Source: CAYMDS01 sp964653195
GTDB taxonomy: Bacteria > Patescibacteriota > Microgenomatia > Levybacterales > UBA12049
DNA: 64,000 bases
Reading direction: 5' to 3'
Assembly (NCBI GenBank): GCA_964653195.1
Contig: CAZZCX010000001.1
Location: 62,001-126,000 of the forward strand
A model generated the notes under the pieces. That model made no database searches and was not told where the DNA came from. It saw nothing but the letters and a program-made list of their open reading frames with translations. Below are positions 16,199-24,483 of the stretch, one piece after another. Both the position numbers and the translations under genes were made by a program. The stretch's first letter is position 1; each line of letters begins with the position of its first letter.

Positions 16199-16614
16199 TG
16201 AAAGCTACGACATCTACTAAAGCAGTGCAAATAGTAAGAAATTGGTATCTGCGAGATGCAGCAGATAAAACGTTAGGACGTTTTGCAACTGATGTTGCAA
16301 TATTACTTATGGGTAAAGCGAAACCATATTTCGTCAGAAATCTTGATTGTGGAGATTATGTGATAATAACAAATGCTAGTAAGGTTAAAGTTACAGGAAA
16401 GAAAGAGACCGATAAGGTGTATGCAAGACATTCAGGTTATCCCGGTGGATTTAAGTCAGAAACTCTTAAAGAATTACGGGAAAGAAAGCCTGAAGATATT
16501 ATAAGAAAAGCAGTGAAAGGTATGATTCCTCGTAATAGGTTAGGCGCATCCATGATGAAGCGGCTTTTCATATTTGCGGGTGAAGAACATACGTATAATG
16601 ATAAATTGAAATAA
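16198..16614 (+). CDS. rplM: 50S ribosomal protein L13 (uL13)
   Basis: The 138-residue L13 has WYLRDAADKTLGRFATDVAILLMGK, DCGDYVIITNASKVKVTGKK, the HSGYPGGFKSETL motif and AVKGMIPRNRLGASMMKRL. Length matches the family. It is paired with rpsI as in most bacteria; 72 nt separate the two. Confidence 0.96.
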   Translation: MKATTSTKAVQIVRNWYLRDAADKTLGRFATDVAILLMGKAKPYFVRNLDCGDYVIITNASKVKVTGKKETDKVYARHSGYPGGFKSETLKELRERKPEDIIRKAVKGMIPRNRLGASMMKRLFIFAGEEHTYNDKLK

Positions 16615-16686
16615 ACATTTAGATAAATAGTACTTAGCGTCTGGTAACTGATATACGCATAAAACTAAAAACTAAACATAAAAAAT

Positions 16687-17157
16687 ATGGCAGATAAAAT
16701 AATAAATATAAAAAAAGATCAGAAAAAAGATTATATTTTTGCTGTAGGCAGAAGAAAACAAGCAGTTGCAAGAGTAAGGTTGTATGAATCAGTCAAAGCT
16801 GATACTTCATGGGGGAATTTAGACGTAAAAAAAGGAGAAATATTGGTAAATAAAAAAACCATAAGTGAGTATTTTCCAGGTGACATTTATAAAAGAGTCT
16901 ATTCTGAACCTTTAAGCGTTGCAAATGCTTTAAATAAATATGCATTTACAATACAAGTAGCAGGCGGTGGTCCTGCAGGACAGCTAGATGCAGTAGTTGC
17001 AGGAATATCTAATGCGTTAATTAAATTCGATTCTGAAAATTATAGACCATTACTTAAAAAGAAGGGGTTTTTAACCAGAGATGCTAGAGTCAGAGAACGA
17101 AGAAAAGTCGGTACGGGTGGAAAAGCGAGAAGAAAGAAGCAATCACCTAAGCGTTAA
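16687..17157 (+). CDS. rpsI: 30S ribosomal protein S9 (uS9)
   Basis: S9's C-terminal tail touches P-site tRNA. Seen: FAVGRRKQAVARVRLY, VAGGGPAGQLDAVVAGISNAL and the basic end LTRDARVRERRKVGTGGKAR followed by RKKQSPKR. The 156-residue length reflects an N-terminal extension and an insert of about 15 residues after VRLYES. It ends the superoperon and overlaps the convergent next gene by 4 bp. Confidence 0.96.
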   Translation: MADKIINIKKDQKKDYIFAVGRRKQAVARVRLYESVKADTSWGNLDVKKGEILVNKKTISEYFPGDIYKRVYSEPLSVANALNKYAFTIQVAGGGPAGQLDAVVAGISNALIKFDSENYRPLLKKKGFLTRDARVRERRKVGTGGKARRKKQSPKR

Positions 17158-17780
17158 ACTTCTATAGTTACCCCTGTCTCCATTAATTTAAAATCGATAT
17201 TTGATTGCATGAGATACTCTCTAGCCCGTTGATATAGACTTTTTCTAACTTCCTCTTTCCAATGCCAATCATGGATAGGTATTACTACTTTCGGACTTAA
17301 CTCTTCAGAAAGCTTTATAGCTGATGCAAATGAGCCCCATGGTGCTTGAATAGGAAGAGCTATTATAGGAGCGGTTAATGTGAAATGATATGAATCACCA
17401 GGGTGAGTAAATAGTTCAAAGAGAGTAAACTGAGTGTTTTGCGGGGGTACAGATAACACTACATCCTCATGCGGTACCGATTCGGTTCGAATGAAGCTAG
17501 GAAGTTTCGTATAAGCTGTAATATTTTCAGCTGATAGTAAATCTACGACAGAGCTATTGCTAATAATTTTTACATCTGGGTATCGGTCTATAAACTCGCG
17601 TAAAAAAGATATAGACATATGATCAGAATGCTCATGGGTTATAAGTATGTATTCTGGGGGCTGAATTTTCTGAAAATCAATCACTTTTTCGTTATAAGTA
17701 TATTCTCCTGGATCTATTAAAATAATTTTATCTTGATGCTCAATAAGTAAACAGGAGTGAAGATATTTAGTAATTTTCAT
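17154..17780 (-). CDS. MBL-fold metal-dependent hydrolase (UlaG-like)
   Basis: The 208-residue protein has MKITKYLHSCLLIEH at the start, the zinc motif HEHSDH (49-54), an Asp-containing strand (LIDPGEYTY) and a later PGDSYHFT and PIHDWHW region that would supply further ligands. The pattern fits the small UlaG/YtnP-like beta-lactamase-fold hydrolases. The substrate cannot be predicted. It converges with rpsI and overlaps it by 4 bp, with no terminator hairpin visible. Confidence 0.75.
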   Translation of the reverse strand: MKITKYLHSCLLIEHQDKIILIDPGEYTYNEKVIDFQKIQPPEYILITHEHSDHMSISFLREFIDRYPDVKIISNSSVVDLLSAENITAYTKLPSFIRTESVPHEDVVLSVPPQNTQFTLFELFTHPGDSYHFTLTAPIIALPIQAPWGSFASAIKLSEELSPKVVIPIHDWHWKEEVRKSLYQRAREYLMQSNIDFKLMETGVTIEV

Positions 17781-17800
17781 TTTTTGTTTATAAATTTTTT

Positions 17801-18955
17801 TTAGGTTGTAACTTTTTTATTCTGAGCTTGAATTAAAGCTAAAATATATCTTACGAAAGCCCCAATCATCATGAGGCTTAAAGCAAATACTGTAGACCAG
17901 CCAATAAAAGGTATTAGGAATAATATAAAAAAGCTAATTGAACCTACTATTGCAGCTTTCCAGTTAAGTATATATTCTTTTTTATCTCGTTTATACCATG
18001 CGTTTAGAATTAGCCAACCAAGAAATATTTTTCCTAAATATATACTGGTAATTATTGCTAAGCCATAAAATAGAAATGCTGCTATTCCAAGCCATACCAG
18101 CATTAATAAGAAGATACTAAAGAGAGGCCAAAAGAAAAGAAAAATAAATCCTGTGCCAAAAGATACCAAAGGAGATTTTTTTACTTTTATTAAAATTTCA
18201 TTCGTAAAGATTGGAAGTATTGATAAGAATAAAAGGGAGATAACAATATCTATTACAAGTTTATAGATAGACCCCGTAGTTATAATACTTGCTTTTTTTT
18301 GTGTATTTTTATCCTCTATAAATTGAAATTCAGTTTTTCCTTGGACCTTCGCTTCATCTGATATTTTTGCTTTTTCTGTTGCTTTATATTTTAAATCGCC
18401 TTTAATATTTGCTTTGCTTCCGAGTGTAAGAGTACCGATTTCACCCTCTAAATTACCTCCGACTTCAGCGTTTAAAGTAGCTTGTCCACCATTTATATAT
18501 ACTTTCCCCTTTACAGGTCCATTTATTTGTATGTCTCCTCCAAGGATAAGTAAGTCTCCGCTAATCGATGCCGTATCAGTAATTCGGATGTTTCCACCTG
18601 CAACTAATACATCATTTCTGGTTTCACCGCTTATTACGATATTACCTCCTGCAACCCTAAGTGTGTTTCCTACTTTAGAGCGGATGAATACATCTCCTCC
18701 TGCTGCAATTAAGCTTCCTGAAATATCTCCATTTACCGTAACAGTTCCTGCTGCTGCAGTTAAATCGTTTGTTACAAAAGCATCTGAAGTTATTGTGCTC
18801 CCAAAGAGATATAAATCTTTTTGGCCAGTTTTGTTTTCTGCTATGTATATATTTTCACCGGCTTCGATAGATGCCCCGTATGACTGAGAAGTGAAGAGAG
18901 TAGTCAGAATAACAAACACAATTAACTTGAAAATAGTTATTCCTCGAAAATTCAT
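17801..18955 (-). CDS. Secreted bactofilin-like beta-helix protein with C-terminal membrane domain
   Basis: After a signal peptide (about residues 5-28), residues 30-215 are a run of short beta-solenoid repeats with recurrent Gly/Asn and V-x-G patterns (AAGTVTVNGDISGSLIAAGG, VAGGNIVISG, VAGGNIRITD), as in bactofilin/DUF583-type polymer-forming proteins. The C-terminal 140 residues hold about four membrane segments. The start is ATG 18955; a TTG at 18997 lies in a promoter -35. The fusion suggests an envelope scaffold anchored in the membrane. Family known, exact role inferred. Confidence 0.7.
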   Translation of the reverse strand: MNFRGITIFKLIVFVILTTLFTSQSYGASIEAGENIYIAENKTGQKDLYLFGSTITSDAFVTNDLTAAAGTVTVNGDISGSLIAAGGDVFIRSKVGNTLRVAGGNIVISGETRNDVLVAGGNIRITDTASISGDLLILGGDIQINGPVKGKVYINGGQATLNAEVGGNLEGEIGTLTLGSKANIKGDLKYKATEKAKISDEAKVQGKTEFQFIEDKNTQKKASIITTGSIYKLVIDIVISLLFLSILPIFTNEILIKVKKSPLVSFGTGFIFLFFWPLFSIFLLMLVWLGIAAFLFYGLAIITSIYLGKIFLGWLILNAWYKRDKKEYILNWKAAIVGSISFFILFLIPFIGWSTVFALSLMMIGAFVRYILALIQAQNKKVTT

Positions 18956-18968
18956 ACTTTGTGTCCTT

Positions 18969-18997
18969 ACTGTACTATTATTGGTTATTTTCGTCAA
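18969..18997 (-). promoter_or_regulatory. Promoter of the bactofilin-like gene
   Basis: On the minus strand: TTGACG (18997-18992), 17-nt spacer, TACAGT (18974-18969), then 13 nt to the ATG at 18955. This supports the ATG at 18955 as the true start and implies a 5' UTR of about 6 nt. Confidence 0.55.
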
Positions 18998-19012
18998 GCT
19001 TTTTACAGATTT

Positions 19013-19489
19013 TTACGTTTCATCGCGAGTAGAGCCAAGATTACTTACAGTCTTAGTAAGATTTTTTGATTGTAGATGTGTAAGCTCCACATTTTCCCGT
19101 GAAATAAGGATTAGTCCTTGTATTATACGTCTTGCCTCAAGTGCATCTTTGTTTTTTAGAAATGTTAGGATTGTAGGAGGTGCTTTACTGTTTTTATCTA
19201 TTATTGATAATTTTCCAAATAGGAGACTGGTCTCAGCTTGAACCGTGGCAATGTCTTTAATAAGTACTGAACGTATCTGTTTCGAAAAGAAAAATATCTG
19301 ACTAATAAGATTTATTTTACTCTCTGTAATAATTAGTTTATCTGGGAACAATGTAAATGGAAAAACAGTGCTTATCGTTAAAAGAACATTATCCGTCTCG
19401 ATAAGTTTTTGAATCTTACTGATTGAAGATTTGTTTATTTTATGTCTAAGTAAATCCTTTTTAGTTACTATTACTGATTCTTGTTGCAT
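19013..19489 (-). CDS. Unknown protein, possible bacterial PH-like domain
   Basis: The 158-residue protein is soluble and basic at the start. Residues 45-95 (LFPDKLIITESKINLISQ, then a FSKQIRSVLIKDIATVQAE stretch) alternate short strands in the way seen in bacterial PH-like (bPH) domains, followed by a helix. No catalytic residues are evident. It is on the same strand as the bactofilin-like gene but separated by 57 nt that contain a promoter, so they may be independent. Function unknown. Confidence 0.45.
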   Translation of the reverse strand: MQQESVIVTKKDLLRHKINKSSISKIQKLIETDNVLLTISTVFPFTLFPDKLIITESKINLISQIFFFSKQIRSVLIKDIATVQAETSLLFGKLSIIDKNSKAPPTILTFLKNKDALEARRIIQGLILISRENVELTHLQSKNLTKTVSNLGSTRDET

Positions 19490-19535
19490 AACTGTGAAAT
19501 TAAATCCTATATAAGAAATATTTGAGTAAGAAGTA

Positions 19536-19955
19536 TCATTGTAGGAGATTTAATCCAGTCATATCGTCTTTGGCGCGTAGCAGTTTTATCTCAAAAGGGA
19601 TAAGCAGCACTTCACATGTAGCGGAAATAACCAATTCTTTTACATGACCACCGATTACAGATAGATCATTTTTCGAAAAAGTACCATGTATATGAATAGT
19701 TAATTTCTCATCTAACATAGCTAAATTGCCATTAAGGCTTACGATTTCCAGATTTTCTGAAAGATAATGATCTTCAAATTCATGTTTTTCAAAATTGAAA
19801 AATGATAGAGTTATTTTTTTTGCAGAGCCAATTGCATTTATACTTCCTGCCATTAGCGAATGTGTAGTGGCATAATCTGTGACACATTTAATTAGTTCGT
19901 CGTCTTTGTCTAGACGAATTATGTGTATACTACTGTCATTATTTATTACTTTCAT
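19536..19955 (-). CDS. PPC/DUF296-domain protein
   Basis: The 139-residue protein consists of a single PPC (DUF296) domain: LDKDDELIKCVTDYATTHSL at the start, GSINAIGSAKKITLSFF, LEIVSLNGNLA and the diagnostic IHIHGTFSKNDLSVIGGHV followed by ATCEVLL. In plants this domain is joined to AT-hooks; stand-alone prokaryotic forms make trimers and have no clear function. No AT-hook is seen here. Confidence 0.7.
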   Translation of the reverse strand: MKVINNDSSIHIIRLDKDDELIKCVTDYATTHSLMAGSINAIGSAKKITLSFFNFEKHEFEDHYLSENLEIVSLNGNLAMLDEKLTIHIHGTFSKNDLSVIGGHVKELVISATCEVLLIPFEIKLLRAKDDMTGLNLLQ

Positions 19956-19984
19956 GAGTGTTGTGTATTTATTATGTAATTATA

Positions 19985-20557
19985 TTAATAATCTATAATT
20001 ATTTCTTTTACAAAAATATAACCCCATAATAGCGTTATAGGCACAAAGCTTTGAAACTTACTGGAGTCAAATTCTAAGCCTTGTATAGTAAGTTTGTTCG
20101 TCATTTTTTTTGTAATAATATATTTTATAAAATGATCAATAACTTGATTTATTGGTGGATATACCCTCACTCCATCTATTAATTCTTTAGCAGCTTTAAT
20201 TCTTGCTGTGCGCAGCTTAGACTGGTCTGTCGTAATAATAAATGGTTTATGATCGTGTGTAATTGAGCGGTATTTAATATATATTTGTATTCCGTACATT
20301 ATTGAAAAATAGAAAAGCGCATACAATTGAGATTTATAAATTTTGTTCATTGGGGGAAGAGGAGTAAAATGAATTTGTGCAAACGCAGCAGCAATTGGTC
20401 TTATATGTATTAGCAATTCTTCAGGCGGTATAAATTTAGAGAAATAACTATCATTTGTAAATTGAGACATAGACATAATTACTTCTTGTGTAATTAGGAA
20501 CGCTATATTTTCTGTCTCAATACTTCTGGGATTTATAAATTCGGGTAAACTTTTCAT
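19985..20557 (-). CDS. Unknown 190-residue protein
   Basis: I do not recognise this protein. It is mostly helical, with a hydrophobic stretch near residues 80-95 (YALFYFSIMYGIQIYIKY) and another at the C-terminus (FVPITLLWGYIFVKEIIIDY). It has no conserved catalytic motif. It may be membrane-associated. It lies in a minus-strand run with the PPC and PH-like genes. Confidence 0.4.
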   Translation of the reverse strand: MKSLPEFINPRSIETENIAFLITQEVIMSMSQFTNDSYFSKFIPPEELLIHIRPIAAAFAQIHFTPLPPMNKIYKSQLYALFYFSIMYGIQIYIKYRSITHDHKPFIITTDQSKLRTARIKAAKELIDGVRVYPPINQVIDHFIKYIITKKMTNKLTIQGLEFDSSKFQSFVPITLLWGYIFVKEIIIDY

Positions 20558-20759
20558 AAAATAAGAATTGTTTCATTCTCTCCTAATTTTAGTATAAATG
20601 AGGTTTTAAATAACTTCAATTGATAAATATAAATGCACTTAAATATATCAATAATTAGCGCTTTCCTTATATGTGTTTATAATTTTTGGGTATCCTTATT
20701 GTTGAGTGAAACAAAAATCTATGTGAGTAGTTAGAGTATATAAAACTTCCTAATAATTT

Positions 20760-21212
20760 TTATTTAATTTCAAGAAGTTCTACGTCAAAGGTTAGTGTTG
20801 CATTTGGTGGTATATTTGGGGGAGCGCCGTTTTCCCCATAGCCTAGATCTGGGGGAATGACAAGTTTTCTCTTTCCGCCTACTTTCATCCCCGGTATTCC
20901 TTGATCCCAACCTTTAATAACAGTACCTATGCCTATTGTTGTTATAAATGGTGAGTTTCGTTTATAAGAACTATCAAATTCTGTGCCATCATCAAGTATT
21001 CCCTTGTAATGCATTACTACTGTATCGCCTGTTTTAACGGCCTCCCCTTCTCCTAATTGAGTATCGGTTATCTTAAGCTTTTTAGTATTATTTATAGAAG
21101 GAGTAGGTGTTATACTTGCATCTTTTAATGAGAATTCACCTGGAGAAATCATAATAAGAAATTCAGCAATTATAAAAATTAGTACAATTATGATAATTAT
21201 TCTTTTTTTCAT
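20760..21212 (-). CDS. Membrane-anchored or exported FKBP-type peptidyl-prolyl isomerase
   Basis: Residues 1-22 are a hydrophobic signal or anchor; a short Ser/Thr/Pro linker follows; residues 48-150 are an FKBP domain with GDTVVMHYKGILDDGTEFDSSY, then GTVIKGWDQGIPGMKVGGKR, and IPPDLGYGENGAPPNIPPNA, retaining the active-site aromatic and Asp residues. It probably folds exported proteins. A promoter with an extended -10 lies 8 nt before the ATG. Confidence 0.9.
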   Translation of the reverse strand: MKKRIIIIIVLIFIIAEFLIMISPGEFSLKDASITPTPSINNTKKLKITDTQLGEGEAVKTGDTVVMHYKGILDDGTEFDSSYKRNSPFITTIGIGTVIKGWDQGIPGMKVGGKRKLVIPPDLGYGENGAPPNIPPNATLTFDVELLEIK

Positions 21213-21220
21213 GTTTTAGC

Positions 21221-21249
21221 ATTATAGCACGGATCTATCTTTTTATGAA
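21221..21249 (-). promoter_or_regulatory. FKBP gene promoter, near-leaderless
   Basis: Minus strand: TTCATA, 17-nt spacer, TGC plus TATAAT (21226-21221; extended -10), then 8 nt to the ATG at 21212. The start site should fall at or one base before the start codon. Confidence 0.55.
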
Positions 21250-21888
21250 TTTAAAAATCAACAAAAATATAAAATCTAAAATCAGCGGTATAGATAAATA
21301 AAGACAAGCAGTTCTGAAGAGTTTTATTATAACTGGTTTTTGGGCAAATTCATTTATGGAGATTCTAATTCCAAGCAAATAAAGTGCAGAGATAATTATT
21401 GAGGTGATAAAAATAAGCGCAAAAGCTCCTTCCATATCTTTTTTACTTGCGAACATTGTATTGCCAATTTGGAAAACAACATAAAGAAGAATTATTATTA
21501 TCCATAAATTTTCAGATGAGAAGTATTTCATAGAGAGGTAAATTGAGCTAAGTAGAATAAAAATTCCGAAAATAAATGGCGCTATGCCAATAAAAAAACG
21601 TCTAATTGGATCGGTTATTTGTATTTCTGCGTGTCCCATCTTTATATCGTTTCCTACAATTTCAGGAATAAGATGAATTCTACCGGTACGCACAAAAAGA
21701 AGTTCTGCCATAAGTTGATGAGAGAATTCATGGATTATGGTTCCGGGAAGGAAAAGTATCGCTAGTATGTAGACTGTGAGCTTCTTATGCTTTAAAAAAC
21801 GATGAAGTATATAGCTTAAGTTTTTGGTTAAAGAGCGAGAAAAGAAATAAAGTATTATTATTTCAGCGGTTAATATGAGAAGATACAT
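21235..21888 (-). CDS. Membrane zinc metalloprotease, M50-like
   Basis: The 217-residue protein has about five or six membrane segments. HEFSH (residues 53-57) lies in a hydrophobic stretch and fits the HExxH zinc motif of intramembrane proteases, and SKKDMEGA near residue 160 offers a third Asp ligand. These features resemble small M50 or related site-2-protease-like proteins. The substrate is unknown. A neighbouring FKBP suggests an envelope quality-control theme, but this is only inference. Confidence 0.6.
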   Translation of the reverse strand: MYLLILTAEIIILYFFSRSLTKNLSYILHRFLKHKKLTVYILAILFLPGTIIHEFSHQLMAELLFVRTGRIHLIPEIVGNDIKMGHAEIQITDPIRRFFIGIAPFIFGIFILLSSIYLSMKYFSSENLWIIIILLYVVFQIGNTMFASKKDMEGAFALIFITSIIISALYLLGIRISINEFAQKPVIIKLFRTACLYLSIPLILDFIFLLIFKFIKR

Positions 21889-21962
21889 ATCTTATATATT
21901 TAGTTTAACATTTTATAAACAGTTTTTACTTTAATTAGTTATGTTATGATAATTAATATTAT

Positions 21963-22250
21963 ATGGTTAAATATAAGAGGCAATTTCAGTTAATGATTGA
22001 TGAAAATAAGTTACTTTTCAGTGAGTTTAAAAAGTATCACGATCTGTTAGATTCTGGTGACGGATCCGTAAGAGAAGAATTTAATGAGATAGGCCGGAAA
22101 GTGCAACGTGTTGTAAGACGTTATGAAAACGAGCTATGTGCCAAATCAGAAAATAGCGGATTTGGCAAATATTCAGAAAATCTATCAGAAAAATTTTGGC
22201 TTGAAGTTAGGCAATACTTACCTAAGATAGACAAGATTGAGATTGAATAA
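21963..22250 (+). CDS. Small unknown helical protein
   Basis: The 95-residue protein is charged and helical, with YKRQFQLMIDENKLLFSEFK near the start and EKFWLEVRQYLPKIDKIEIE at the end. No domain is recognised. A TATGAT box ends 12 nt before the ATG, so it probably has its own promoter. It converges with tRNA-Pro, 14 nt away. Confidence 0.55.
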   Translation: MVKYKRQFQLMIDENKLLFSEFKKYHDLLDSGDGSVREEFNEIGRKVQRVVRRYENELCAKSENSGFGKYSENLSEKFWLEVRQYLPKIDKIEIE

Positions 22251-22264
22251 TATTTGGTATTGAG

Positions 22265-22335
22265 TCGGGATGCCGTGAATCGAACACGGACTACCGCACC
22301 CCCAGCGCGGCGTACTACCACTATACTACATCCCG
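22265..22335 (-). tRNA. tRNA-Pro (anticodon GGG)
   Basis: On the minus strand the 71-nt sequence folds as a cloverleaf: acceptor CGGGATG / CATCCCG, D arm with AGTGGTA loop, anticodon stem CCGCG / TGCGG with loop CTGGGGG (anticodon GGG, reading CCC/CCU), and T arm CCGTG-TTCGATT-CACGG. C1-G72 and discriminator A73 fit tRNA-Pro. No CCA is encoded, so it must be added by a CCA-adding enzyme. No intron is seen. Confidence 0.93.
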
Positions 22336-22371
22336 GATTTAGTCGTAAGGCTTTGGTCGTTAGTCGTTTAA
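22336..22371. repeat. TAGTCGTTAG-type repeat, left flank
   Basis: This stretch contains TAGTCGTAAGG and GGTCGTTAGTCGTTTA. The right side of the neighbouring gene (22762-22796) carries similar units on the opposite strand (TAGTCGTTGGCAATTAGTC and TAAGTCTTTAG), so the four-helix-bundle gene lies between imperfect inverted repeats. Confidence 0.4.
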
Positions 22372-22719
22372 TTATTCTCTATTTAGCGATTTTATCAAAC
22401 TATGTAATTCTTTACTAATAGAGTCACATTTTAACAGAGCTTTGGAAACATCCACCACAAAAAGTTGTTCCGCAATTTTAAGAGCTGCAATTGTCTCATA
22501 TAAAGATTTCAACGCATTGCGTAAATAACTTTTGTATTCCTTATCACCTAAGCCACCGCTACCTTCTGCAATATTTAATACCACTGAAATAGCAGATCTT
22601 TTTAGCTGATCAATTAGTGCAAATTTTTCATCGCTTGGTAGTTCGATCGTAATTTTATATATAGTTTTCACCAATTCAACTGCATTTTGATATACACGAA
22701 GTTTCTCAAATCTATACAT
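22372..22719 (-). CDS. Four-helix-bundle protein (S23 / 23S rRNA intervening-sequence protein family)
   Basis: The 115-residue protein begins YRFEKLRVYQNAVELVKTIY and has LIDQLKRSAISVVLNIAEGS and SYLRNALKSLYETIAAL, all typical of the S23/IVP four-helix-bundle family. Members are found inside 23S rRNA intervening sequences or free in the genome; the function is not established. No rRNA lies in this window. It is flanked by imperfect inverted repeats and tRNA-Pro, suggestive of an acquired cassette. Confidence 0.8.
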   Translation of the reverse strand: MYRFEKLRVYQNAVELVKTIYKITIELPSDEKFALIDQLKRSAISVVLNIAEGSGGLGDKEYKSYLRNALKSLYETIAALKIAEQLFVVDVSKALLKCDSISKELHSLIKSLNRE

Positions 22720-22761
22720 GAGTCTGATAATATATTTTTAATCTATATCTATTTAATCTTA

Positions 22762-22797
22762 TTGTCTAAAGACTTATGACTAATTGCCAACGACTAT
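22762..22797. repeat. TAGTCGTTAG-type repeat, right flank
   Basis: Positions 22774-22796 (TTATGACTAATTGCCAACGAC plus TA) match the rplB-rpsS spacer at 2984-3006 and, in reverse complement, resemble the left flank at 22336-22371. Confidence 0.4.
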
Positions 22798-22827
22798 TTG
22801 TAATTTAGAAAATTACAAAATTGCCAC

Positions 22828-22854
22828 TTGTATTTTACCATAACTTCGTATAAT
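22828..22854 (+). promoter_or_regulatory. recA promoter
   Basis: TATAAT at 22849-22854, with TTGTAT (22828-22833) 15 nt upstream as a possible -35. The ATG at 22870 is 15 nt after the -10, giving a 5' UTR of about 8 nt. No LexA-type operator was recognised. Confidence 0.5.
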
Positions 22855-22869
22855 ATTTGCCTAAGATTT

Positions 22870-23973
22870 ATGGCAAGAGCATCCGCTAACCCCCCCAAAA
22901 ACATTCCACAACCTTCATCAGATCAAGATGCAAAATTAGAATCAGTCCGAATCGCGATGGATCAGATTGAGAAGCAGTATGGTCGAGGAAGTATTATGCG
23001 TTTCGGAGAAGCAGCCCAAAAGCTCGATATCTCAGTTATTTCTACGGGATGCTTACCGCTAGATATGGCACTTGGCGTGGGTGGGCTTCCACGAGGAAGA
23101 ATAATTGAAATATATGGACCGGAAGCTTCAGGAAAAACTACAGTTTGTCTATCAACTATCGCACAAGCGCAGAAACATGGCGGCATAGCAGCATTTATTG
23201 ACGCAGAACACGCGCTTGATCCATTATGGGCTGAAAGACTGGGTGTAAAACTAGATGAGCTTCTTATTTCTCAACCTGATACAGGAGAACAGGCGTTGGA
23301 AATCACAGAAAGTCTTATAAGAAGTGGAGGAGTAGATGTCCTAGTCATCGATTCTGTGGCAGCTTTGGTACCGAGAGCTGAGATAGAGGGAGATATGGGT
23401 GATTCATCTATGGGACTTCAGGCTAGACTTATGTCTCAAGCTCTTCGTAAGCTGACTGGAGTTATATCGAAATCAAAAACAGTTTGCATATTCACCAATC
23501 AGCTGCGCCAAAAAATCGGGGTGATGTTTGGTAACCCCGAGACAACTACAGGCGGATTGGCACTTAAGTTCTATGCATCTATAAGGATGGATATCCGTAA
23601 AATTGAGACTCTAAAAGATAGCGATAAAGTAATTGGCTCAAGGCATAGAGTGAAGGTTGTAAAGAATAAAGTAGCTGTACCATTCCGTCTTGCAGAATTT
23701 GATGTCTTTGGTGACGGCATCTCAAGAGAAGGGGGGATTCTGGATGTGGCTGTTGAGATGAATGTAATCTCTAAATCAGGCGCTTTCTTCCGTTATAATG
23801 ATCAAATGATAGGCCAAGGAAAAGTAGCTGCTATGGAGTGGCTGAAGGAGAATTCCGATATTGCAAAGAAGATAGTAGCTGAAATTATGTTGCGATCAAA
23901 AAACGGCGGTTTACCTGTGGCAGTAGGGGTAGAATCAGGAAAAGTAGACACGAAAGCTTCCCTTGATGAGTAA
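22870..23973 (+). CDS. recA: Recombinase RecA
   Basis: RecA carries out homologous strand exchange. Seen: IRIAMDQIEKQYGRGSIMRFG-type N-domain, Walker A GPEASGKTT, Walker B LVIDSVAALVP, and the L1/L2 loop regions (EIEGDMGDSSMGLQARLMSQ, NQLRQKIGVMFGNPETTTGG). With ATG 22870 it has 367 residues, a normal length; the in-frame TTG at 22828 lies within the promoter. recX follows after 11 nt. Confidence 0.97.
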   Translation: MARASANPPKNIPQPSSDQDAKLESVRIAMDQIEKQYGRGSIMRFGEAAQKLDISVISTGCLPLDMALGVGGLPRGRIIEIYGPEASGKTTVCLSTIAQAQKHGGIAAFIDAEHALDPLWAERLGVKLDELLISQPDTGEQALEITESLIRSGGVDVLVIDSVAALVPRAEIEGDMGDSSMGLQARLMSQALRKLTGVISKSKTVCIFTNQLRQKIGVMFGNPETTTGGLALKFYASIRMDIRKIETLKDSDKVIGSRHRVKVVKNKVAVPFRLAEFDVFGDGISREGGILDVAVEMNVISKSGAFFRYNDQMIGQGKVAAMEWLKENSDIAKKIVAEIMLRSKNGGLPVAVGVESGKVDTKASLDE

Positions 23974-23984
23974 AGTCCTCTTTT

Positions 23985-24470
23985 ATGGAACCTGCCGATC
24001 TTTACAGAAAGTATCTTGATAGAGCTCTTCATTTCCTCTCTTTTCGTTCCCGCTCTGAGAAAGAAGTAAGGGATAATCTATTAAAAAAGGATGCATCCAA
24101 TGAAACGATTGAACAGATAATAAGTTGGTTAAAGGATCATAATTTTCTTGATGACAAAGATTTTGCTAGGAGATTTATAGAACAGCGTATAAAGCTTCGT
24201 CCTAGGGGGATGAGAGTCATAAAGATGGAGTTAAAGCAGAAGGGAATAAGTCAGGAAATAATAGAAGAGATAACTGCAGAAAATGAAGGAGAAGTGGATA
24301 ATGAGTTTGCAATGGCAAAAAGAATTGTTGAAAAAAAGATCATGAAATACAAAGGATTCGAGAAAAGAGTGATATACCAAAAACTTGGAGCCCATCTTGC
24401 TAGCAAAGGATTTAATTGGGATATCATAAAACGAAGCATAGACGAGTATTTATCTAATGTGAACTTCTGA
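23985..24470 (+). CDS. recX: Regulatory protein RecX
   Basis: RecX caps or trims RecA filaments. The 161-residue protein has three-helix repeats: RALHFLSFRSRSEKEVRDNL at residues 13-32, then WLKDHNFLDDKDFARRFIEQ, then RPRGMRVIKMELKQKGI, as in the family. Its position behind recA supports the call. Confidence 0.9.
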   Translation: MEPADLYRKYLDRALHFLSFRSRSEKEVRDNLLKKDASNETIEQIISWLKDHNFLDDKDFARRFIEQRIKLRPRGMRVIKMELKQKGISQEIIEEITAENEGEVDNEFAMAKRIVEKKIMKYKGFEKRVIYQKLGAHLASKGFNWDIIKRSIDEYLSNVNF

Positions 24471-24483
24471 CATCACATCGTTA

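Noticed and set aside
18414..18887. 157-codon plus-strand open frame
   Set aside because: Antisense to the solenoid repeats of the bactofilin-like gene; its Pro/Ser periodicity just mirrors the repeats.
22828..22869. N-terminal extension of RecA from a TTG
   Set aside because: The region is the promoter, and RecA homology starts after ATG 22870.
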